Source of the DNA: an uncultured Pseudoruegeria sp.
GTDB lineage: Bacteria > Pseudomonadota > Alphaproteobacteria > Rhodobacterales > Rhodobacteraceae
Assembly (NCBI GenBank): GCA_947498155.1
Contig: CANMJD010000001.1
Location: forward strand, 124,001-188,000
DNA length: 64,000 bases
Direction: 5' to 3'
Below the pieces are notes generated by a model. The model worked only from the letters and a program-made list of their open reading frames with translations, had not been told where the DNA came from and ran no database searches. Numbering within the stretch: position 1 is the first letter of the stretch; each line of letters starts with the position of its first letter. A program made the translations under genes and the position numbers. This document shows, piece after piece, positions 9,653-18,611 of the stretch.

Positions 9653-9945
9653 TGTCCACCGAAAAAGATCACAGTAACCGCCCCATCCGGCCCGGACATT
9701 CCGGCCGGTTGCGGGATGCCGAGGGGATGCGGGCGACGCAGTTCATCCTAGGCATGGTGCTGGTGTTTGTGTTGACAATGATGCACGACGAGATTGCGCA
9801 TTATCTGGTGGATCGGGGCTGGATTGCCGAAAGCATCCGCGAGTTGGCTGAAATCGGCATCGGCGTGGTGCTGTTTGCGATTTGGTCTGGGTTGATGATT
9901 GGCTTGCTGCGTGTGGTGAATGCCGCTGGAACCGGACAGAAATAG
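9652..9945 (+). CDS. Small membrane protein inside the suf operon (97 aa)
   Basis: A protein with a hydrophilic N-terminal 25 residues and two hydrophobic segments (ATQFILGMVLVFVLTMM and IGIGVVLFAIWSGLMIGLL). I recognise no family. Its ATG overlaps the sufB stop, and the next gene follows directly on its stop codon, so it is translated with the operon. Function unknown. Confidence 0.7.
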   Translation: MSTEKDHSNRPIRPGHSGRLRDAEGMRATQFILGMVLVFVLTMMHDEIAHYLVDRGWIAESIRELAEIGIGVVLFAIWSGLMIGLLRVVNAAGTGQK

Positions 9946-10131
9946 ATGTCTCGGGGCACGCGCATATCTATTTTTTCGGCACTGCTGACCGGTGCTTTTT
10001 GCGCGGTTTTCGCCATTTTTCTGAACGTTGTTCTGCCAACGATGAACGTTGTTTTCCTGCTGGCCAGCGCAGGGACCTCTGGCTTTCTGGGCAGTTTGTT
10101 TGCCCAGTTTGTGATGCGGAACCGGAAATGA
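9946..10131 (+). CDS. Small membrane protein inside the suf operon (61 aa)
   Basis: Two hydrophobic helices ([21 protein letters not shown] and [20 protein letters not shown]) and a basic tail. It starts on the base after the preceding stop codon. No family is recognised. Placement between sufB and the YbjQ-family gene, with no gaps, supports translation. Confidence 0.65.
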   Translation: MSRGTRISIFSALLTGAFCAVFAIFLNVVLPTMNVVFLLASAGTSGFLGSLFAQFVMRNRK

Positions 10132-10159
10132 CATGGGAAACCCCTGGGAGAAGAGATCA

Positions 10160-10471
10160 ATGATTGTGACGTCGACACCGACGGTTCAAGGCCATGATAT
10201 CACGCATTATTATGGGGTGATTGCCGGAGAGGCGATTCTTGGCGCAAATGTGTTTCGTGATATTTTTGCCGGGATCACCGATATCATTGGCGGGCGCTCC
10301 GGTGCCTATGAACAAAGCCTGCAAAAGGCGCGGGAAACGGCATTGAAAGAGCTGCAGGATCGCGCCGCAGAGCTTGGCGCGAATGCGGTTGTTGGCGTGG
10401 ATTTGGATTACGAAGTCATCAACAACATGTTGATGGTTTCAGCCTCGGGCACAGCGGTTTCGTTGACCTAG
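10160..10471 (+). CDS. YbjQ/UPF0145 family protein
   Basis: 103 residues of the YbjQ (UPF0145) family, sometimes described as putative heavy-metal-binding pentamers with no proven role. The start [19 protein letters not shown] and the later segment [17 protein letters not shown] are the family's two conserved blocks. I place the start at 10160: an ATG nine codons earlier exists, but family members begin at MIVT and AGAAGAG precedes 10160. It lies between two small membrane genes and sufC in the suf operon. Confidence 0.85.
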   Translation: MIVTSTPTVQGHDITHYYGVIAGEAILGANVFRDIFAGITDIIGGRSGAYEQSLQKARETALKELQDRAAELGANAVVGVDLDYEVINNMLMVSASGTAVSLT

Positions 10472-10485
10472 GCGCATAGAATAGA

Positions 10486-10501
10486 GGCCACTTTGGTGGC
10501 C
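10486..10501 (+). promoter_or_regulatory. Intercistronic hairpin before sufC
   Basis: GGCCAC-TTTG-GTGGCC is a perfect 6-bp stem with a four-base loop, in the 78-base gap before sufC. No T-run follows, so an RNA stability or processing element is more likely than a terminator. Confidence 0.4.
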
Positions 10502-10549
10502 AATAACAGAAATACGGGCAACTGGGTTGCCAAATCAAAGGACTGAAAC

Positions 10550-11305
10550 ATGTTGGAAATCAACAACCTGCACGTCAAACTTGAAGAAGAAGATAAGCAA
10601 ATCCTCAAAGGGGTGGACCTGTCCATTGAAGCGGGCAAAGTGCATGCGATCATGGGGCCGAACGGGTCGGGTAAATCGACGCTATCCTATGTGCTTTCCG
10701 GCCGCGATGGGTATGAGGTTACCGATGGGTCTACGACGCTTCTGGGCGAAGAGATCCTTGATCTGGACCCCGAAGAGCGCGCCGCAGCCGGTCTGTTTCT
10801 GGCCTTCCAATATCCGGTTGAAATTCCCGGTGTGGGCAACATGACCTTTCTACGCACAGCGGTGAATTCCCAGCGCAAAGCCCGCGGCGAAGAAGAGCTT
10901 TCAGCAGGCGATTTCCTGAAAGTGGTGCGCGAAAAGGCCAAGAGCTTGAAAATAAACGCTGATATGCTGAAACGCCCGGTCAATGTCGGCTTTTCCGGCG
11001 GTGAGAAAAAGCGCAACGAGATCCTGCAAATGGCGATGCTGGAACCGAAAATGTGCATTCTGGACGAAACAGATTCCGGTCTGGATGTGGATGCGATGAA
11101 ACTGGTGGCCGAAGGCGTGAACGCACTGCGCGATGAAGGGCGGTCCTTCCTTGTGATCACTCATTACCAGCGCTTGCTGGATCATATCAAACCCGATGTG
11201 GTGCATATCATGGCCGATGGCCGGATTGTCAAAACCGGTGGTCCAGAGCTGGCTCTGGAAGTTGAAAACAACGGTTATGCTGATATTCTGGAGGAGGCTG
11301 TTTAA
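10550..11305 (+). CDS. sufC: Fe-S assembly ATPase SufC
   Basis: ABC-type ATPase that drives the conformational change of SufB-SufD. The 251 residues contain the Walker A GPNGSGKST, the ABC signature FSGGEKKRNEI, Walker B CILDETDSGLDVDA and the switch histidine in VITHYQR, all intact. SufC proteins are typically soluble with no membrane partner, as here. The last bases overlap the sufD start at 11305. Confidence 0.97.
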   Translation: MLEINNLHVKLEEEDKQILKGVDLSIEAGKVHAIMGPNGSGKSTLSYVLSGRDGYEVTDGSTTLLGEEILDLDPEERAAAGLFLAFQYPVEIPGVGNMTFLRTAVNSQRKARGEEELSAGDFLKVVREKAKSLKINADMLKRPVNVGFSGGEKKRNEILQMAMLEPKMCILDETDSGLDVDAMKLVAEGVNALRDEGRSFLVITHYQRLLDHIKPDVVHIMADGRIVKTGGPELALEVENNGYADILEEAV

Positions 11306-12591
11306 TGGCGCTTCCTCAGGCGAAACAGGATGCAACGGCGCAGCGGATTGCTGGGCTGACGCTGCCGCAAAACTCCGGCTGGGCGCAAACTGCCCGTAGT
11401 GATGCTTTGGCCCGCTTGAACGCCATGGGCGTGCCAGCGCGTCGGGATGAATATTGGAAATACACCCGCCCTGATCTGCTTACGGCCGCGTCTGCGCAAA
11501 AGGCAGAGATTTTTGAACATGGCGAGCCACCGGTTTTCGACAGCATTGACCGGTTAAAAATTGTCTTTGTGGATGGGGTGTTTGATGCCGAGGCGTCGGA
11601 TGATCTGTCGCTCGAAGGCGTTGAAATTGATCGTCTGGCCCAAGCCGGTGAGGCTGATTTGCACTGGGCCACAGAAACCTATGGGTCTCTTGAGAAAAAT
11701 GGCCAAACGCCGGTTGAGCGCCCACTGGCGGCCTTGAATACGGCCTTTGCCACCGATGGTATTCTACTGCGCGTTACCAGCAAGGTGAGCAAGCCGGTGT
11801 CTCTGATGTATCTGCATAAGAACGAGACTTCGGATGCGATCCTGCACCATGTGATCAAGCTCGAAAAAGATGCCGAAATCACCGTGCTTGAAAACGGTCC
11901 TGCGGCGGCACGCATTAACAAGGTGATGGAAATCGATGTCGCTGATGGGGCGTCTTTCCATCATGTGCGCGCGCAGGGGCGCGATCATGAACGGCAGGCC
12001 GCGACCCATATGTTTGCCCGACTTGGTGAGCAGAGCGCGTTCAAAAGCTTTACACTGACGGTCAACGGAGTGCTGACCCGAAACGAGGTTGTGCTGGATA
12101 TTCAAGGGGATGCCACCATTGCTCATGTTGCGGGCGCGGCTGTTGGCGATGGGGATTTCCATCATGATGACACAGTGTTTGTAACCCATGATGCGGTAAA
12201 TTGTGAAAGCCGTCAGGTTTTCAAAAAAGTACTGCGAAACGGGGCGACCGGTGTGTTTCAGGGTAAAATTCTTGTGCAGCCGGACGCGCAGAAAACCGAT
12301 GGCTACCAAATCAGTCAGGCGTTGCTTTTGGATGATGACAGCCAGTTTTACGCCAAGCCGGAACTTGAAATCTATGCCGATGATGTGGCTTGCTCTCATG
12401 GGTCCACCACCGGCGCGATTGATGAGGATTCGCTTTTCTATCTGCGCTCGCGCGGGGTTTCCAAGGATGAAGCACAGGATTTGCTGGTTTTGTCTTTCTT
12501 GGCCGAGGCCATCGAGGAAATCGAGAATGACGAGATCGCTGATTTGATCCTTGAGCGGCTTGACGGTTGGTTGCGCCGTCGACGCGGCTGA
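11305..12591 (+). CDS. sufD: Fe-S assembly protein SufD
   Basis: SufB paralogue that pairs with SufB and SufC in the scaffold complex and is needed for iron entry. At 428 residues it is in the family range. The C-terminal part carries the family pattern DDDSQFYAKPELEIYADDVACSHG followed by SLFYLRSRGVSKDEAQDLL, with the conserved histidine near CSHG. It begins at the last base of the sufC stop codon. Confidence 0.96.
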   Translation: MALPQAKQDATAQRIAGLTLPQNSGWAQTARSDALARLNAMGVPARRDEYWKYTRPDLLTAASAQKAEIFEHGEPPVFDSIDRLKIVFVDGVFDAEASDDLSLEGVEIDRLAQAGEADLHWATETYGSLEKNGQTPVERPLAALNTAFATDGILLRVTSKVSKPVSLMYLHKNETSDAILHHVIKLEKDAEITVLENGPAAARINKVMEIDVADGASFHHVRAQGRDHERQAATHMFARLGEQSAFKSFTLTVNGVLTRNEVVLDIQGDATIAHVAGAAVGDGDFHHDDTVFVTHDAVNCESRQVFKKVLRNGATGVFQGKILVQPDAQKTDGYQISQALLLDDDSQFYAKPELEIYADDVACSHGSTTGAIDEDSLFYLRSRGVSKDEAQDLLVLSFLAEAIEEIENDEIADLILERLDGWLRRRRG

Positions 12592-12592
12592 T

Positions 12593-13108
12593 ATGCCGAT
12601 CTCAAGCGATATCGTACAAAGCTATCGGGCGCCGCGCAGGGTTGTGCGGCGTCAGCTTGCCAATGGGGTCGGTGAAGAACAGGCGCTGGCCTATGTCATG
12701 ATCGCCTGCTTTTTGTTTTTTATCGCCCAGCTTCCGGCGCTTTCGCGGGCGGTGTATCTGCTGCCGGATGGGCCGGACTTCACCATGCGGGCTGCCGGGG
12801 CTTTTGTCGGTGGTGTCTTATTTGCGCCGCTGTTTTTCTACGGCCTTGCGGCGCTGAGCCATATTGTTGCAAAAATTCTGGGCGGGCAGGGTACATGGCT
12901 ACGGGCGCGGATCGCGTTGTTTTGGGCCTTGTTGGTGGTGTCACCGCTGGTTTTGTTGCGCGGGCTGGTCGCGGGATTTATCGGAGCCGGACAGGCGGAA
13001 ACCATTGTCGCGGCTATTGTTGGCATTATGTTCTTGATTGTCTGGGGACTGGGGTTGATAGAGGCCGAAAGCGCGCCGGTGGAACAATCAGCTAAAGCAG
13101 CAGAGTAA
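12593..13108 (+). CDS. Yip1-like four-helix membrane protein A
   Basis: 171 residues with several hydrophobic segments (AYVMIACFLFFIAQLPALS, GAFVGGVLFAPLFFYGLAAL, RIALFWALLVVSPLVLLRGL, ETIVAAIVGIMFLIVWGLGL). It resembles the YIP1 family. The start at 12593 follows the sufD stop by one base; earlier in-frame codons would lie inside sufD. A second protein of the same kind follows 11 bases downstream. Such pairs occur in alphaproteobacterial suf operons, but their role there is unknown. Confidence 0.7.
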   Translation: MPISSDIVQSYRAPRRVVRRQLANGVGEEQALAYVMIACFLFFIAQLPALSRAVYLLPDGPDFTMRAAGAFVGGVLFAPLFFYGLAALSHIVAKILGGQGTWLRARIALFWALLVVSPLVLLRGLVAGFIGAGQAETIVAAIVGIMFLIVWGLGLIEAESAPVEQSAKAAE

Positions 13109-13119
13109 AGAGCAGGACT

Positions 13120-13698
13120 ATGAACGTTAAACCATTGATCGACATGGCGATCTTCAGCATCAAGCGGCCCCGCGAAGGGCTGCGATCGGTGATGAATTTT
13201 GACGTCCCCAAATCCGCGCTCTGGCCGGCGATGGCGCTGGTGATTGCCGTCAGTGTGCTTCTGGCCTATGTCACCTTGCTGCTTAGCCCGGTTGATTTGA
13301 ATGCAGGGCAGGTCATCGCGCCCTCTCCCTTTGCGCTGGCGCTTATTCTGGGCTCGTCGATGATGCTGACGGTGCTGTGCATCTTCTGGATTGGTCGTGT
13401 GTGCGGCGGAACAGCGAGCTTTGATGAGGTCCTGCTGGCGGTAATTTGGTTGCAGATCATTATGATCCTGCTGCAGGGCATTCAGGTGCTGGCGGCTCTT
13501 GTTTTACCCCCTCTGGCTGATTTCCTCAGCATTCTGGCCTTTGTTGTAATGTTCTGGCTGATGACCCAGTTTATCACCGAAGTGCATGGTTTTGACTCTG
13601 CGGCTAAGGTGTTTTTTATGATGATCGCTTCGATGTTTGGCATCGTTATAGGTTTGACCATAATTTTGACGCTCATCGGTGTGGGCGGAGGTATCTGA
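13120..13698 (+). CDS. Yip1-like membrane protein B
   Basis: 192 residues. An N-terminal amphipathic stretch (LIDMAIFSIKRPREGLRSVM) is the usual opening of bacterial YIP1-domain proteins, followed by five or so hydrophobic helices. It lies 11 bases after protein A, and its stop is one base before the sufS ATG, so the two membrane proteins and sufS appear co-translated. No catalytic residues are evident. Confidence 0.75.
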   Translation: MNVKPLIDMAIFSIKRPREGLRSVMNFDVPKSALWPAMALVIAVSVLLAYVTLLLSPVDLNAGQVIAPSPFALALILGSSMMLTVLCIFWIGRVCGGTASFDEVLLAVIWLQIIMILLQGIQVLAALVLPPLADFLSILAFVVMFWLMTQFITEVHGFDSAAKVFFMMIASMFGIVIGLTIILTLIGVGGGI

Positions 13699-13699
13699 C

Positions 13700-14920
13700 A
13701 TGTATGACGTGAGCGAAATCCGCAAAGACTTTCCGATACTTGCGCGAACTGTGAATGATAAGCCGCTGGTTTATCTGGATAATGGCGCTTCAGCGCAAAA
13801 GCCTCAGGTGGTAATTGACGCGGTGACTCGCGGCTATGCCGAAGAATATTCCAACGTGCATCGGGGTTTGCATTTCCTGTCAAATCTGGCGACGGATAAA
13901 TATGAATCCGTGCGCGGCACCGTGGCCCGTTTTCTGAACGCCCCGAGTGAGGATGAGATTGTTTTTACCTCTGGCACCACAGAGGGCATCAATCTGGTGG
14001 CCTATGGCTGGGCGATGAACCAGCTTCAGGCTGGCGATGAAATCATCCTGAGTGTGATGGAGCATCACGCCAATATCGTGCCGTGGCATTTCCTGCGTGA
14101 GCGCATGGGCGTGGTGCTGAAATGGGTCGATGTGGACAGCCGTGGTGATCTTGATCCGCAAAAGGTAATCGATGCCATCAGCCCCAAGACCAAACTAATT
14201 GCAATTACCCACATGTCCAATGTCTTAGGCACGGTTGTTGACGTAAAATCCATCGTTTCTGCTGCCCATGAAAAAGGCGTGCCGGTGCTGGTGGATGGCT
14301 CTCAGGCGACGGTGCATATGCCGGTGGATGTGGCCGACATTGGTGCGGATTTCTACGCGATTACGGGGCATAAATTGTATGGTCCGTCGGGATCGGGTGC
14401 TATTCACATCAAATCGGCGCGGATGAAGGAAATGCGGCCCTTTATGGGGGGTGGTGATATGATCCGCGAGGTCGGCAAAGACGCGGTGATCTATAATGAT
14501 CCGCCGATGATGTTTGAGGCCGGTACCCCTGGCATTGTGCAGACTATCGGTATGGGCGTGGCGCTGGAATATATGATGGGCATCGGTATGGACAATATTG
14601 CCGCCCATGAACGCCACCTGCGCGACTATGCTGCGATCAAGTTGAACGGGTTGAACTGGCTGAATGTGCAGGGCACATCTGCCAGCAAAGGGGCGATTTT
14701 CTCGTTTACGCTGGATGGGGCGGCCCATGCACATGATCTGTCCACAGTGCTGGATAAACGCGGTGTGGCCATTCGGGCCGGGCACCATTGTGCACAGCCC
14801 TTGATGACATTTCTGGGTGTGCCTGCCACTGCGCGGGCGTCTTTCGGAATGTATAACACCACCGAAGAGGTAGACGTTCTGGTCGATGCGCTGGAGCTGT
14901 GCCACGCTCTATTTGCATAG
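13700..14920 (+). CDS. sufS: Cysteine desulfurase SufS
   Basis: Group II PLP-dependent cysteine desulfurase, sulfur donor for the SufBCD system. 406 residues starting MYDVSEIRKDFPIL. The PLP lysine is in ITGHKLYGPSGSG and the catalytic cysteine in RAGHHCAQPLM, on the short loop typical of SufS. GGAGG precedes the ATG. It is the last gene of the operon: sufE, sufA/hesB or a DUF59/SufT gene, common next in relatives, are not found downstream. Confidence 0.96.
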   Translation: MYDVSEIRKDFPILARTVNDKPLVYLDNGASAQKPQVVIDAVTRGYAEEYSNVHRGLHFLSNLATDKYESVRGTVARFLNAPSEDEIVFTSGTTEGINLVAYGWAMNQLQAGDEIILSVMEHHANIVPWHFLRERMGVVLKWVDVDSRGDLDPQKVIDAISPKTKLIAITHMSNVLGTVVDVKSIVSAAHEKGVPVLVDGSQATVHMPVDVADIGADFYAITGHKLYGPSGSGAIHIKSARMKEMRPFMGGGDMIREVGKDAVIYNDPPMMFEAGTPGIVQTIGMGVALEYMMGIGMDNIAAHERHLRDYAAIKLNGLNWLNVQGTSASKGAIFSFTLDGAAHAHDLSTVLDKRGVAIRAGHHCAQPLMTFLGVPATARASFGMYNTTEEVDVLVDALELCHALFA

Positions 14921-14973
14921 TCTGAGAGGCGGGTGCGTTGCCGTGCCCCGCTCGCAACCTGTTGCCGAATTGT

Positions 14974-15003
14974 TTGACACCTCACATATTCGCGTTTGAA
15001 TAT
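14974..15003 (+). promoter_or_regulatory. Sigma-70-like promoter with inverted repeat over the -10
   Basis: TTGACA at 14974-14979, and GAATAT at 14998-15003 after 18 bases. A perfect inverted repeat ATATTC-N6-GAATAT (14986-15003) overlaps the -10 and could be an operator. It drives the outer-membrane-type gene at 15062. Confidence 0.45.
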
Positions 15004-15061
15004 TTGTAAAATCTGGATTGTGAAGTAAGCTTATCCGCAGCTATTACAAAGGGATTTCAGC

Positions 15062-15889
15062 ATGTTCATCGTACGTTTCCTGAAGCAAAGTTCAATTGCA
15101 GCCCTTTTGTTGGGTGGTTTGACGGGGGCGGCTACGGCTGATCCCTTTTGGTCCGAAGATACCGGCGTCTGGCGCCACTCTGGCATCGTCTATGGTTTTT
15201 TGCCGATTGAATCTCAGGGGGTTAGCACGGTCGGCGGCGTTTCTGCCAATGTAGATCTTAGCCTAAAAGATGTCTTTGATATTCTTGATATGGCAGGTGC
15301 TGGCCGTTTCGAAAGCTGGAACGGACGTTTTGGGGCGATCGTCGATTTTAATTATTTCGCGATTGGGGCCGATGCCGACGGTCCAAATGGTTTTGTCAAC
15401 GTCGAGGCGGACAACAGGTTAGGGTGGCTTTCGCTGATGGGGGCTTATCAGGCCGCCGAGGGAACCTATGGCAACGCCGGAAATCGCTATAGCGTCGATG
15501 TCGCGGGCGGTGTGCGCTACACCTATCTTAAGAACACAATAACCGGCACCCAAATCAATGCGACACCGAATTTTCCTGCCGGTACCAGGCGCACCTTGGG
15601 CGGTGATGCAAGTTGGTTTGAACCGGTTGTTTCTGCACGGGGCCGTTGGGAGCTTAATGACAAATGGGACGCGTCGCTTATTGTCGACGCTGGCGGGTTT
15701 GGTGTTGGGGGAAATGATCTTGCCTATTCAGCCACCGCTTTGCTGACCTGGAAAGCATGGGAGCGCAGCAGTCTGGTGATGGGCTGGCGGTATTATTCCA
15801 TCGATTTCAGCGAAGAACGTGCAGATGGCACCTTTGCCTATGACATGACTCAGACAGGGCCTCTTATTGGTTTGGCCTTTACATTTTAA
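15062..15889 (+). CDS. Outer-membrane beta-barrel-like protein
   Basis: 275 residues with a Sec signal peptide (SSIAALLLGGLTGAATA, cleavage before DPFWS). The mature part alternates short strands with aromatic girdle residues, and it ends PLIGLAFTF, a terminal phenylalanine signal for barrel insertion. The pattern (FGAIVDFNYFAIG, YSVDVAGGVRYTYLK, LVMGWRYYSIDF) fits an eight- to ten-strand barrel. It has no close named family that I can state. It is a monocistronic unit with its own promoter and a strong terminator. Confidence 0.75.
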   Translation: MFIVRFLKQSSIAALLLGGLTGAATADPFWSEDTGVWRHSGIVYGFLPIESQGVSTVGGVSANVDLSLKDVFDILDMAGAGRFESWNGRFGAIVDFNYFAIGADADGPNGFVNVEADNRLGWLSLMGAYQAAEGTYGNAGNRYSVDVAGGVRYTYLKNTITGTQINATPNFPAGTRRTLGGDASWFEPVVSARGRWELNDKWDASLIVDAGGFGVGGNDLAYSATALLTWKAWERSSLVMGWRYYSIDFSEERADGTFAYDMTQTGPLIGLAFTF

Positions 15890-15906
15890 GTGTATTTTAA
15901 TGAACG

Positions 15907-15940
15907 ACGGGCTGCAAATACCAATTGCAGCCCGTTTGTT
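15907..15940 (+). terminator. Strong rho-independent terminator
   Basis: A perfect 11-bp stem (ACGGGCTGCAA against TTGCAGCCCGT) with a 7-base loop, followed by TTGTT, 18 bases after the barrel gene. Confidence 0.85.
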
Positions 15941-15964
15941 AATTGCTTAAGAGTGCCCTCATTG

Positions 15965-16041
<77 letters not shown>

Positions 16042-16064
16042 AATACCCTGCTTGTTTAGCTGAT

Positions 16065-17048
16065 TCAGCCATTGTTAGTGGTTAAAGCCGCTTCTATTTG
16101 GTCAAACCAATTGATTAACGCGATGGTTTTGTCCGATTGTGCAGCCCATTCGCGACCGTGCTCACACTGTCGGATTACCAAAGACTTGCTCCGACCAATG
16201 CGATCATATTTTTGAAGGTCGTCAAGGTCGCCCCATCCGAACCTTTCATATTCGATGTGGATCAGCATGATGCGACGGATGATATGAAACAGACAAAACA
16301 AACGTAGAATCTCCATACTAGAGATCATTGATACATCCACAGTATTTTGCATGACATTCACAGACTCTTTCGCAGAAAGAGGCCAGTATTCATCGGCCAT
16401 CAGGACTGAATAATCTTCGCCCCCGGTGCGACGCCCATAGTGTTCCCAGTCAAACCAGCGAACCGTCCCATCAGGTTGGATTGACGCGTTTCCAGGTCTG
16501 GCGTCCCATTTTACAAAATTCAGAGGTAATCCCACCAAGGCTTGGACAAGTGGTTCAATGTCTATCGCTGGGCTGTCCACGGATAATCTGTTCGAGAGAC
16601 TCTGCGGTGTTGAGACAAAAGATTTGAGCCATTCATGATTAAACCCTACTGTCCTGCAATCCCTAAGGATTTCCCTTTGAGCCGCAGCTTGCTTGATCAA
16701 AGATAGGGCCTCCATTGCAGCCTTGGCGATTTGTTTCTGCTCTGACGTATCGGCTTGGTTAAGCGCTACGCTCAGGCGCATGCCTCCGACATCTTCTTGA
16801 AAAAGAAAGGTATCAGTTGCTCCTAAAAATTCAGGGATTCGGTCAGTTTCTTTGCTGAGCTTTGAGAGTAAGTCGATTTCCCGCAGACGCGCTTCAGGGT
16901 CATCTCGTTGTGTCGCTATAACGCTTCGATCCTCAAAGTGGATACGGACGCTGTCTCGGCGTTTCCCTCCGGGCGCCGTAATTCGAAGGACGCTTTGTCC
17001 AAAATGGCCTTCTGTTGCTTTGATCAATTCCTGAGTGTTTTTGTTCAT
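16065..17048 (-). CDS. Aminoglycoside-phosphotransferase-like kinase fold protein
   Basis: 327 residues of the APH/choline-kinase fold. The catalytic loop reads FVKWDARPGNAS near residue 180, keeping the catalytic aspartate and metal-binding asparagine. The usual HGD is replaced by KWD. The metal-binding DFE-like motif is FDWEHYG. The substrate is unknown; an antibiotic target should not be assumed. It sits 24 bases beyond the 3' end of tRNA-Arg in opposite orientation, and its flanks (17049-17324) are AT-rich, which suggests lateral acquisition at this tRNA. No integrase is present. Confidence 0.65.
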   Translation of the reverse strand: MNKNTQELIKATEGHFGQSVLRITAPGGKRRDSVRIHFEDRSVIATQRDDPEARLREIDLLSKLSKETDRIPEFLGATDTFLFQEDVGGMRLSVALNQADTSEQKQIAKAAMEALSLIKQAAAQREILRDCRTVGFNHEWLKSFVSTPQSLSNRLSVDSPAIDIEPLVQALVGLPLNFVKWDARPGNASIQPDGTVRWFDWEHYGRRTGGEDYSVLMADEYWPLSAKESVNVMQNTVDVSMISSMEILRLFCLFHIIRRIMLIHIEYERFGWGDLDDLQKYDRIGRSKSLVIRQCEHGREWAAQSDKTIALINWFDQIEAALTTNNG

Positions 17049-17324
17049 CGCATTGCCCTTTTTTTAGCCCAATGAACCGGATGACAATTCTTGGTGTATT
17101 GCACTAAGGGTCGCGGATTTCTTCAACTTAGTTGTAAAAATAGCAAAATTTTTAAAAAGAAAGCAGGAAATTCGGAGAATCAAAACAAAAATCGATAGTG
17201 GCTGACTAGTTTCGCCACATTTTACAACTAACTATTTAGTGAACTCGCAATCAATTCTACAAGTAATAACCCGTAATTTTCCAACTCTACCCCCTTTCTA
17301 CACCCACCAAAGATGGACGAAGCC

Positions 17325-18518
17325 ATGGCGACAATAAATGGAACTAATCAGTCTGAAACGATTGTCGGAACCGATGGAGACGACGAAATTTTCGCCAAAG
17401 GCGGCAACGACACGGTGCGTGGTGGCGAAGGTAATGACAGCATCGATGGAGGTTCAGGGAAGGATGTTCTTTTCGGGAACCGCGGTGATGACGTTATCGA
17501 AGGGGATAAAGGCTCCGATACGCTAATCGGAGGCCTTGGAGACGATACATTATTAGGCGGTTCAGGGAAAGATCACTTAGTTGGCGGCGCAGGGGACGAC
17601 TTGCAGGTCGGCGGCAAAGGCAGTGACAGCTTTTACGTAACAGGTGGTAACGACACAATTTACGGAAACGAGATCGGGTCTGGGGGGTCTGGTGGCAAGG
17701 ATAAAATCTATGTAGTCGGGCCTGTTCAGATAACACTTAGCGATGGCACCGTAATTAACGCAGGTGCAGGTGAAGACTTTGATCTGAAAAAAGACTACGG
17801 GTCCGAAGACGGCACCATTAAATTGCCTGACGGTTCAATTGTAACCTTTGATGACATAGAAGATATTTGTGTCTTAGGAGATTGGCCTCCGGACATCGGA
17901 GGTTTGTTACCACCCGGCATATTATGTTTCACGCCCGGAACACTCATTGCCACGCGATTTGGTGATGTCCCCGTAGAAAACCTCAGAATCGGTGATCAGG
18001 TAATTACCTGCGATAATGGATTCCAACCGGTTCGCTGGGTCGGTCAGCGGAAACTGTCGAAATGGGAATTAGCTGCAAATCCTTCCTTTTTACCGGTGGT
18101 TATTCCGGCCGGTGCTTTGGGAAAGGACAAACCAAATATCGACATGATGGTGTCACCTCAACATAAAATGCTGGTACAATCTGGCACCTTGGTAACCATG
18201 TTCGATCAGGATGAGGTTTTGGTGCCTGCAAAGCATCTTGTTGGCCAAAATGGAATCCAATTTGTTGACGTAAAGACAGTCACTTATGTTCACATTCTTT
18301 TTGACACACACCAACTGATCCTCGCAGACGGAACCTGGTCGGAAAGCTTTCAACCCGGGGCAATGTCGTTAGAAGCCGTGGATGCCGATCAACGCAAAGA
18401 ACTGTATGCGTTGTTTCCGGAGTTGCAAAATGACGAAGGGCGAGAAAGCTATCATGCATGTCGGCCTGTGTTGAAAGCTGCGGAATCAAAATTGGCAAAT
18501 TCGATTTTGCGCCTCTAA
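17325..18518 (+). CDS. RTX-repeat and Hint-domain protein
   Basis: 397 residues. Residues 15-110 are calcium-binding RTX nonapeptide repeats (GGEGNDSIDGGSGKD and similar). From C201 (CFTPGTLIATRFGD) runs a Hint domain, the autoprocessing fold of inteins and hedgehog proteins, ending in a family-specific tail (LFPELQNDEG). No Sec signal is present; RTX proteins of this sort are usually exported by a type I system, and no T1SS genes are next to it. The start could also be four codons earlier (17313). A paralogous Hint protein lies at 55214. About 270 bases before it are AT-rich with no gene seen. Confidence 0.85.
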   Translation: MATINGTNQSETIVGTDGDDEIFAKGGNDTVRGGEGNDSIDGGSGKDVLFGNRGDDVIEGDKGSDTLIGGLGDDTLLGGSGKDHLVGGAGDDLQVGGKGSDSFYVTGGNDTIYGNEIGSGGSGGKDKIYVVGPVQITLSDGTVINAGAGEDFDLKKDYGSEDGTIKLPDGSIVTFDDIEDICVLGDWPPDIGGLLPPGILCFTPGTLIATRFGDVPVENLRIGDQVITCDNGFQPVRWVGQRKLSKWELAANPSFLPVVIPAGALGKDKPNIDMMVSPQHKMLVQSGTLVTMFDQDEVLVPAKHLVGQNGIQFVDVKTVTYVHILFDTHQLILADGTWSESFQPGAMSLEAVDADQRKELYALFPELQNDEGRESYHACRPVLKAAESKLANSILRL

Positions 18519-18524
18519 ATCGAG

Positions 18525-18549
18525 ATCAAGGGGTGAATTATCCCTTGAT
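18525..18549. terminator. Hairpin between convergent genes
   Basis: ATCAAGGG (18525-18532) pairs perfectly with CCCTTGAT (18542-18549) between the RTX-Hint gene and mnmA, which converge here. The T-runs are poor, so this is only a possible bidirectional terminator. Confidence 0.35.
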
Positions 18550-18611
18550 AAAACTTTGGCCGTGGTGACCACCCACTTTTTTTGGAGTGCTGTCCTTGGG
18601 CATCGCGCCTT

